Shown piece after piece: positions 58,290 to 64,000 of a stretch of 64,000 nucleotides of DNA. Within the stretch, counting starts at the first letter, position 1, and each line of letters begins with the position of its first letter. The notes beneath the pieces are model-generated. The model saw only the letters and a list, made by a program, of their open reading frames with translations. It made no database searches and was not told the DNA's origin. The stretch is from assembly GCA_030425485.1 (NCBI GenBank), contig JAUIAM010000005.1, forward strand, positions 1-64,000, written 5' to 3'. The DNA comes from Verrucomicrobiia bacterium. Its GTDB lineage: Bacteria > Verrucomicrobiota > Verrucomicrobiia > Opitutales > Cerasicoccaceae. Both the position numbers and the translations under genes were made by a program.

Positions 58290-59585
58290 ATGGAATTCAT
58301 CCAATACCATGCATCCATCCCCCTGAGCTACGAGGTCGATGTCGCTGTCATCGGCGGTGGCATGGCCGGTGTATCCGCCGCCTGCGCCGCTGCTCGCGAA
58401 GGCGCGCGTGTGCTCCTGGTGGAGTACTTCGCCACGACGGGTGGTAACGCCACCATTGGCGGGGTCGCCAACTGGAGCGGAGAAACCCGTGGCCAGGGGG
58501 CTATCTTTGACGAAATCATCGCCATGCAGGAAGCCTGGGGCGCCATCGACCCCTACCTCGGCGAGTACGAGCACTTTGCGCTCAGCAGCAACCGCATCTT
58601 TGAGCACTCCGTGCTGGAAATCATCCTGCAGGAGCTCCTGCGACGACACAACGTCCACACCCTGCTGCACACTTGCTATGTCGGTGCGCGCATGGACGGA
58701 AACCGCATCGAAGAGGTCATTATCCGGGGAAGCTCCGGCCCGGAAGCCGTTCGCGCAAAGGTCTTCATCGATTGCACAGGCGAGGCCCATGTCGCCCGCT
58801 CGGCAGGCTTTGCCACCAGTCGTGGGCGAGACGGCGACGGCATGCCGCTGCCCGCTTCGCTCATGTTCTTCGTCCGCGAAATGATGGATGGCAAGCCCGT
58901 GCCGCAGCTCCCGGAGGGCTGGTTTAACCCCGTGCGTAAGGAAGACGACCTGCCCATGACAAGCATCTGGCCACACGGAGCACAGGCCAAAGCACTCAAG
59001 GTAAAAATCCCCGGATATGACAGCACCGATACCGAGGAGTTGACTAAAATGGAGATACGTGCCCGCGAGCGCATGTACGAGGTACTCGACTATTACCAGC
59101 GCGTCGAGAAAAAGCCCTGGCGCTTTGACCACTGCTCACCCCGTATCGGGCTGCGCGAGGGGCGACGCATCATCGGCGACTACGTATTGACCCTGGATGA
59201 CATCCGCGCCGGCTGCGCCTTCGACGATGGCGTGGCCCGAGGCGTTTTTTATCTCGATGGCATGACACCCGATTGCGAGAAGCGCACCTACATCATTCCC
59301 AAGGAGGAGCAAGGCGTCCCCCCTTACCACATCCCCCTGCGTAGCCTGATTGCCCGCGACGGGGAAAACCTGCTCATGGCCGGACGTTGCTTTTCCGCTG
59401 ACCAGCTTACGCTGTCCTCGGCCCGCGTCATGCCCACCTGCTCCATGATGGGGCAAGCCGTGGGTATTTGGGCGGCCAGAAGTGCTGATCTCCGTTGCGC
59501 TCCGCGCCAAGTTGAGTCAGCATATGTAACCCAGAAAGTGCTTCAGTACGGGGCTAATCTGGAAGTTGGCACGCCCGCCGTTTAA
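58290..59585 (+). CDS. FAD-dependent oxidoreductase
   Basis: 431 residues. The N-terminal Rossmann motif is VAVIGGGMAGVSAACAAAREGARVLLVE, followed by TTGGNATIGGVANWSG, the pattern of the FAD_oxidored family. A second nucleotide-proximal motif (FIDCTGEAHVARSAGF) and a C-terminal LMAGRCFSADQLTLSSARVMPT are present. Homologues occur in polysaccharide-use loci of Planctomycetes and Verrucomicrobia, but the substrate is unknown. No signal peptide. It follows the sialidase-like gene at 7 bases and precedes the Verru_Chthon A-like gene by 64. Confidence 0.86.
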   Translation: MEFIQYHASIPLSYEVDVAVIGGGMAGVSAACAAAREGARVLLVEYFATTGGNATIGGVANWSGETRGQGAIFDEIIAMQEAWGAIDPYLGEYEHFALSSNRIFEHSVLEIILQELLRRHNVHTLLHTCYVGARMDGNRIEEVIIRGSSGPEAVRAKVFIDCTGEAHVARSAGFATSRGRDGDGMPLPASLMFFVREMMDGKPVPQLPEGWFNPVRKEDDLPMTSIWPHGAQAKALKVKIPGYDSTDTEELTKMEIRARERMYEVLDYYQRVEKKPWRFDHCSPRIGLREGRRIIGDYVLTLDDIRAGCAFDDGVARGVFYLDGMTPDCEKRTYIIPKEEQGVPPYHIPLRSLIARDGENLLMAGRCFSADQLTLSSARVMPTCSMMGQAVGIWAARSADLRCAPRQVESAYVTQKVLQYGANLEVGTPAV

Positions 59586-59649
59586 CTATGAATTGACGCA
59601 ATACACCCCACCCCACCCAAGACACCCCCATCTAGCGGGATTTATCTCG

Positions 59650-62600
59650 ATGCACCCCGTCCAAAGAATTCCCAGCCACATACGAACCCCCGAAGCAGCC
59701 CACCAGACCAAAGTGGGCAGGGGCTTTGCCTTGATTATAAGCCTCGTGCTCATGGCCTTCATGGTGTTGCTCATCGTATCGCTGACCTCGCTGGTCAGAA
59801 TGGAGGTGACCGTATCCACCCAGTCCGAATCCGTCCAACGGGCACGTCAGAATGCGCTCTTTGGGCTAAAGGCAGCACTCGGCACGCTGCAGGAAGAGCT
59901 CGGGCCGGACAGACGCATCAGCGCGATCGCCACCCGACTTGACAACGACCCCTACGACACGGACGACTTCGATGTTGCCACCGGAACCCTGCAAATTGAC
60001 GGCGTGAAGCAGGATCGCCAACTCTGGACCGGCGTCTGGGAAACATCCGTTGATACCGAGGGCTTCGTGGACACGACCTTCCGCCGCTGGCTGATTTCAG
60101 GCTACCCGGAAACACACAACGCTGCCGAAGGCGATGCCCTGGCCAACGCCACGGATTTCCCCGAGCGCGTGGAGCTCGTCTCCGGCCCCAACCCGATTGA
60201 GGCGGGCCTTGTGGAGCTCACCACAGAGGGGGATACGACCGGGGGCTACGCCTTCTGGATCGGCGACGAGGGCGTCAAAGCCAAGGCAAACCTGACTGCC
60301 GGCAGCAGCCCCATCAGCGCGCAGCGACTTGGCATCGAGACCATGCGCGACCTCGACTGGTTTGCCAACTCCAGCGACAGCATACGCAGCCGCCTGAGCG
60401 ACTACGCCAGCTTTGAGGCCCTTACCCGGCAGGCCACGGGCTCAAACACCATCGCCCCGGAGCACTTTCACGATCTCACCTTCAGCAGCTACGGCGTACT
60501 GGCCAACACCCGCGATGCCGGGCTGCGCAAAGACCTTACCACGGGTCTCTACGACAGCACGACAGAGCCCGCCGGGTTGATCTTTGGCACGGCGGATGGC
60601 TCCGCACCGAGCGTAAATGACCCCGGCGGCCCGGCCTGGAACCAACTCCGCTCATGGCTCGCCCTCCAGCCCGACCCCGTCAGCGGAGACCTTCCCATCC
60701 AGCCCTCGACTGCCGAGCAGGCCGGCGCCTACCCCGTCATCACGGTTTTTCAGTGCTACGTACTGCCGTCGATCGATGCCAGCGGCAGGATCTACCTCCA
60801 CATGATGCCTGCCGTGGTACTATGGAACCCCTATACCGTTCCCCTGGAAGACACGGAACTGATCCTCAGCTTTCTGCGTCCCGGTGACGGAGGCTCCAGC
60901 ATGAACAATGAAACCAATATCTGGTACCGTTGGCACAAGATGGAGCTGAAAGACAGGGACGGAAATAAACTCACCTTTAACGGAAATGACTTTGCCTCCC
61001 TGAACTTCTCCGAGAGCCTCACGCTATACCTGAACAGCGGACGAATCGAGCCCGGGCAAGCCATCGTCTACAGTCCACCCGCGGAGCAACGCCCCTACGA
61101 CCCGAGCGCACTCAGCCCCACCACGCACGTGCTTGAGCGTGGCTACCGCATGGGTTACGGCTACTACGTCGACACCGGCTTTGAGGTCAATCCCATGCTA
61201 GGCCCCTACACCTACAAGTTGTATGGCGATGGCAAACGGGCCAACACCTTCCGCCTCTTCAAAGCAGCAACCTCCGGCCCGGAACTGCTCCAGACCACCC
61301 TTTACCAGCATGACTTTCCCCTCATGCGGCACTACGACTCTAATGTATTTACCACGCTACCCAGTCTGCCCTCTGGACCGTTTCAGGATACAACGTATGC
61401 GGTCGGGTTTAAATCGATGCGCAATTTTGTCGGCAATGAGAAATTCTGGGACGACACGAAAATCACCCTCCCCCCCAGCTCGCACAAATGGCTCAGTCAA
61501 CTGAACCCACGCGCTCAGATAAACGGCCCTACCCCACTGGTCTACGGCGGCAACATCAACACCGTCCTGAGCCCTAACCCAAGTTTTTCCTCGAATGGGC
61601 AGTTTGGTGGAGATGACATGCACATCGGCGTTACACCGTGGTCCGGGGACATCGTATCGGTCGGTTCTGTTAACGGCAACCTCATCGACAATGTATCGCT
61701 CTTTCAGCCCGCGCCGGTGAGAGAAGAGCTCTTCTCGATTGGCCAGCTCACGCACGCCCCGCTGTATAACGAATACGACAACGGCGCGACCTACAAGCAG
61801 CGCGTCCTCCACAGCCGCTTTGGCAACCTGATCCCCGCCTACGCCATCGGTAACAGTCAGGCCAGCCGCTCCATCGAGCTGGACGAAACCGAACGCTACT
61901 GGGACGGTTCCTACACCCCGGAGGAAAGCGACTTCGACTTCAAGGGCGTGCTGCACGACTACTCGTACAAGCTCAACGACGCGCTCTGGGACGGCTACTT
62001 TTTCTCCACCCTACCCAACACAGCGGCCCACAACACCCCCGAGAACTCACGCTTGATCGCAGTGACCGACGCAGGTGCAGAGCCACGCTCGGACTACGAT
62101 GCCGCGGCGGCAGACTTGATGCTAGATGGCGCGTTTAATGTCAACAGCACTTCGGTCGAGGCTTGGCGCGCACTGCTGGCCTCGTTCTACGGCACGGATG
62201 TCACCCGCCAAAGCGGTGCAGTCGATACTGCCGATCCGGCTAACCCTACATCCCCCATCCTTCGCTACGATAAGCCCGTCGGCCCCGCGATTGACTCCGT
62301 CGACAACCTCCTTTCGGACTCCCAGTACAACGGCTATCGCCAACTTTCTCCGCAGGAGATTGAGCTGCTAGCGCAAGCCATTGTTGAAGAAATCAAAGTA
62401 CGCGGCCCCTTCGGCAGCTTGTCCCAGTTTATCAACCGCATGCCCAACCGGCAGGACAACACGTTCTCGGAGCCGACAGACGCCTTTCGCCTGCAGGGTA
62501 CCCTGAGCGCCGCCATTGAAAAAGCTGACCTCAATGATCGTTTGCAGACTGCAAATGTAGCCGCCCATACCAGCGGCATGGTGAATACAGAAGCCAAGGC

Positions 62601-62913
62601 AGAGGCAGGATGGACCACCGAGGGCTTACCCGGATGGCTCACGCAAGCCGACCTCCTCGCCCGGCTGGGTGGCACCCTGAGCGCGCGCTCGGACACCTTC
62701 CGCATTCGCGCCTACGGTGAAAATATCAACGCTATGACGGGTGAAAAAACCATCGCTCGCTGCGAGGCTATCGTCCAGCGGCTGCCGGAGTTTGTCGAAG
62801 CCAGCGCAAATGTAGCGGAAGCTGACTTCGACGACCTTACAACCACCAACCGCCAGCTTGGCCGCCGCTTTGTGGTCGTAAGCTTCCGCTGGCTGGAAAA
62901 CGATGAGCTATGA
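59650..62913 (+). CDS. Verru_Chthon cassette protein A-like, pilin-type N-terminus
   Basis: 1087 residues from the ATG at 59650; the track start lies in the FAD gene. The N-terminus GRGFALIISLVLMAFMVLLIVSL, then a polar helix (VRMEVTVSTQSESVQRARQ), resembles a type IV pilin/PilX-like anchor that keeps its hydrophobic helix in the inner membrane. The rest is a large exported region with repeated WxxF- and Pro-rich turns. I recognise it as a Verru_Chthon cassette A homologue, from sets of envelope proteins in Verrucomicrobia thought to build secretion or surface structures. Its usual partners (B, C, D) are not visible nearby. The downstream gene overlaps by 4 bases. Confidence 0.7.
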   Translation: MHPVQRIPSHIRTPEAAHQTKVGRGFALIISLVLMAFMVLLIVSLTSLVRMEVTVSTQSESVQRARQNALFGLKAALGTLQEELGPDRRISAIATRLDNDPYDTDDFDVATGTLQIDGVKQDRQLWTGVWETSVDTEGFVDTTFRRWLISGYPETHNAAEGDALANATDFPERVELVSGPNPIEAGLVELTTEGDTTGGYAFWIGDEGVKAKANLTAGSSPISAQRLGIETMRDLDWFANSSDSIRSRLSDYASFEALTRQATGSNTIAPEHFHDLTFSSYGVLANTRDAGLRKDLTTGLYDSTTEPAGLIFGTADGSAPSVNDPGGPAWNQLRSWLALQPDPVSGDLPIQPSTAEQAGAYPVITVFQCYVLPSIDASGRIYLHMMPAVVLWNPYTVPLEDTELILSFLRPGDGGSSMNNETNIWYRWHKMELKDRDGNKLTFNGNDFASLNFSESLTLYLNSGRIEPGQAIVYSPPAEQRPYDPSALSPTTHVLERGYRMGYGYYVDTGFEVNPMLGPYTYKLYGDGKRANTFRLFKAATSGPELLQTTLYQHDFPLMRHYDSNVFTTLPSLPSGPFQDTTYAVGFKSMRNFVGNEKFWDDTKITLPPSSHKWLSQLNPRAQINGPTPLVYGGNINTVLSPNPSFSSNGQFGGDDMHIGVTPWSGDIVSVGSVNGNLIDNVSLFQPAPVREELFSIGQLTHAPLYNEYDNGATYKQRVLHSRFGNLIPAYAIGNSQASRSIELDETERYWDGSYTPEESDFDFKGVLHDYSYKLNDALWDGYFFSTLPNTAAHNTPENSRLIAVTDAGAEPRSDYDAAAADLMLDGAFNVNSTSVEAWRALLASFYGTDVTRQSGAVDTADPANPTSPILRYDKPVGPAIDSVDNLLSDSQYNGYRQLSPQEIELLAQAIVEEIKVRGPFGSLSQFINRMPNRQDNTFSEPTDAFRLQGTLSAAIEKADLNDRLQTANVAAHTSGMVNTEAKAEAGWTTEGLPGWLTQADLLARLGGTLSARSDTFRIRAYGENINAMTGEKTIARCEAIVQRLPEFVEASANVAEADFDDLTTTNRQLGRRFVVVSFRWLENDEL

Positions 62914-63737
62914 TGAAATGCCTGCATGCACTCGCCTGTTTCACCCTTCTGGCGACCTCAGCATTCGCCCTCTCCACGGAGGAGGAAGCGGTCTCGATCG
63001 ACTTCCGCATCTTCTACTGGCCAGAACAATCGCGCATCGCCTTCCCCGGGCAACCGGTACCGGAAGCAGCCCCGAGATCGCAACAGCAGAGCCACGAGAA
63101 CATCTCCGCAGAAATCCCGCCCGATGAGCAATTTGTAGCCCCGAAGCTCTACTTTGCCAACGGCCCAGAAGCCGAGGCAACCCTGCTTGACCTGAAGGAA
63201 GGCTTACTCTCGCCCACCTACCAATACCGCGGCGCGCCCCAACTTATCTTCTTCAAGGAAAGCCTGGCCGCGGACAGCACCGTCCTGCGTACCCCGATGG
63301 CGACAACGATGTTACCACGCACAGGCGGCCCGTACGTCCTGATCCTTTACCCGAAGGGTGAGAGCCAGTTCGCTATTTTTGCCCTCAACACCCAATCGCT
63401 CCTGAACCCACGTAACAACGTGATGGCACTCAACCTGACATCATCGCCACTGGAGTGTGCCTTAGGTGAAACCCGCTTCAGCCTCCCGGTTAAGGGAAGC
63501 AAGCTGCTCAGCATCGTGCCCGAAGCGCAATCTTATCATCAGGCCCTGCTGGTTGCCTCCCCCGACATGAACGGTCAACTCAAGAAGCGCATGGCGCAGA
63601 TGATCACCTTGACTGACAGGCAGAAATGGATTCTTCTGCTCTATAATAGAGCGGGCAACGGTGACGGCATCAGCCTACAGAAGATTGACATCGCTCAACA
63701 GTCAGCCAAGCCCGTCACTCCTGACGAGCAGGGCTAG
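62910..63737 (+). CDS. Uncharacterised secreted protein coupled to the Verru_Chthon A gene
   Basis: 275 residues, not recognised. A signal peptide is present (MMKCLHALACFTLLATSAFA). The rest is mostly beta, with a proline-rich stretch near 45-60 and a region PYVLILYPKGESQFAIFALN. Its start overlaps the stop of the Verru_Chthon A-like gene by 4 bases, so the two proteins are probably made together and may interact in the envelope. The second ATG at 62913 is an alternative start. Confidence 0.7.
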   Translation: MMKCLHALACFTLLATSAFALSTEEEAVSIDFRIFYWPEQSRIAFPGQPVPEAAPRSQQQSHENISAEIPPDEQFVAPKLYFANGPEAEATLLDLKEGLLSPTYQYRGAPQLIFFKESLAADSTVLRTPMATTMLPRTGGPYVLILYPKGESQFAIFALNTQSLLNPRNNVMALNLTSSPLECALGETRFSLPVKGSKLLSIVPEAQSYHQALLVASPDMNGQLKKRMAQMITLTDRQKWILLLYNRAGNGDGISLQKIDIAQQSAKPVTPDEQG

Positions 63738-63775
63738 ACGAACCGCTCTCTGCATGTATTTCTCCTTTAAACGCT

Positions 63776-64000
63776 ATGTCTCATACAATCTCATCGGCTC
63801 TGCTGAGTCTCGATCTCGGCGCAGGCTGGGAGTTTTTTCACGCCAAGGGCAATGCCTGGTACGGGGCGATTGTGCCCGGCTGCGTACACAGCGACCTCCG
63901 TCGACATGGGCTCATCCCGGATCCGTTTTATGGGCGCAATGAGCGCAACTTGCTGTGGATTGAGCAGACAGACTGGACTTATCGCAACCGTTTCGAAGTC
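63776..64000 (+). CDS. Beta-mannosidase-like glycoside hydrolase, GH2 family (partial)
   Basis: Only the first 75 codons are in the window, so it is absent from the ORF track. The translation begins MSHTISSALLSLDLGAGWEF, then GAIVPGCVHSDLRRHGLIPD and PFYGRNERNLLWIEQTDWTY, which is the typical N-terminal jelly roll of GH2 beta-mannosidases. The frame is open to the window edge. It starts 38 bases after the preceding stop and is likely part of the same carbohydrate-use unit as the sialidase-like gene. No signal peptide is seen. Confidence 0.85.
   Translation, partial: MSHTISSALLSLDLGAGWEFFHAKGNAWYGAIVPGCVHSDLRRHGLIPDPFYGRNERNLLWIEQTDWTYRNRFEV

Noticed and set aside
59566-59649. Extended N-terminus of the Verru_Chthon A-like gene in the ORF track
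   Set aside because: It begins inside the FAD oxidoreductase gene; the ATG at 59650 is closer to the pilin-like helix.

Overview
The window is GC-rich (roughly 60% by eye), densely packed bacterial chromosome without rRNA, tRNA or CRISPR. It most resembles an aerobic to facultative, polysaccharide-using member of Verrucomicrobiota, class Opitutae (Puniceicoccales/Opitutales type). Three things point there: a Verru_Chthon cassette protein A-like gene, a PEP-CTERM protein with a Pro-Glu-Ala/hydrophobic/RRRR tail, and sugar-degrading loci regulated by AraC and LacI proteins. The placement is an inference from gene content.

Layout. (1) 174-3713: pyruvate:ferredoxin oxidoreductase. (2) 4046-15002, minus strand: TetR regulator, OMF lipoprotein, RND adaptor, MFS pump and RND pump in a tightly coupled operon, followed by a HlyD/DUF3302/OMF export set. 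(3) 15289-23489: sugar block with an ADP-ribosylglycohydrolase-fold enzyme and LacI regulator, an AraC regulator divergent from a PIG-L deacetylase and a NagB-like protein, and an SSS symporter. A 184-bp element with 18-bp terminal inverted repeats (TIRs) sits between lacI and araC. (4) 23638-30104: a second TetR/OMF/MFP/RND efflux operon, then a MIP channel. (5) 31059-51434: nitrate assimilation plus molybdenum cofactor synthesis. One long minus-strand run reads NrtA, NrtB, two ATPases, an FeS-DmsC fusion, NasA, NirA, a CysJ-like flavoprotein, a porin, MOSC, MoeA, MoaC, MobA and MoaD. Upstream lie a NasS-like protein and a divergent LysR-MoaE-MoaA set. (6) 51479-64000: carbohydrate region with a large secreted glycosidase-like protein, a PEP-CTERM protein, an AraC regulator, a sialidase-like protein, an FAD oxidoreductase, a Verru_Chthon A-like protein, an unknown secreted protein and the first 75 codons of a beta-mannosidase-like GH2 enzyme.

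How the genes work together. The nitrate block looks self-contained: uptake by an ABC importer, reduction to nitrite by a molybdopterin enzyme wired to a membrane FeS/DmsC anchor, reduction to ammonium by a sirohaem enzyme paired with an NADPH flavoprotein, and supply of the cofactor by moa/mob/moe genes. A good sigma-54 -24/-12 match lies before nrtA, with a 22-bp palindrome about 180 bp upstream, so nitrogen control by a sigma-54 activator is plausible. The efflux operons each carry a TetR gene. Many gene pairs overlap by 4 to 14 bases, so translational coupling is common.

The least explained signals are the 184-bp TIR element, the 26-bp LacI-type palindrome, the ATTCAT cluster and palindrome before nrtA, the long coiled-coil insert in NrtB, and the NasS-like protein without a visible NasT.
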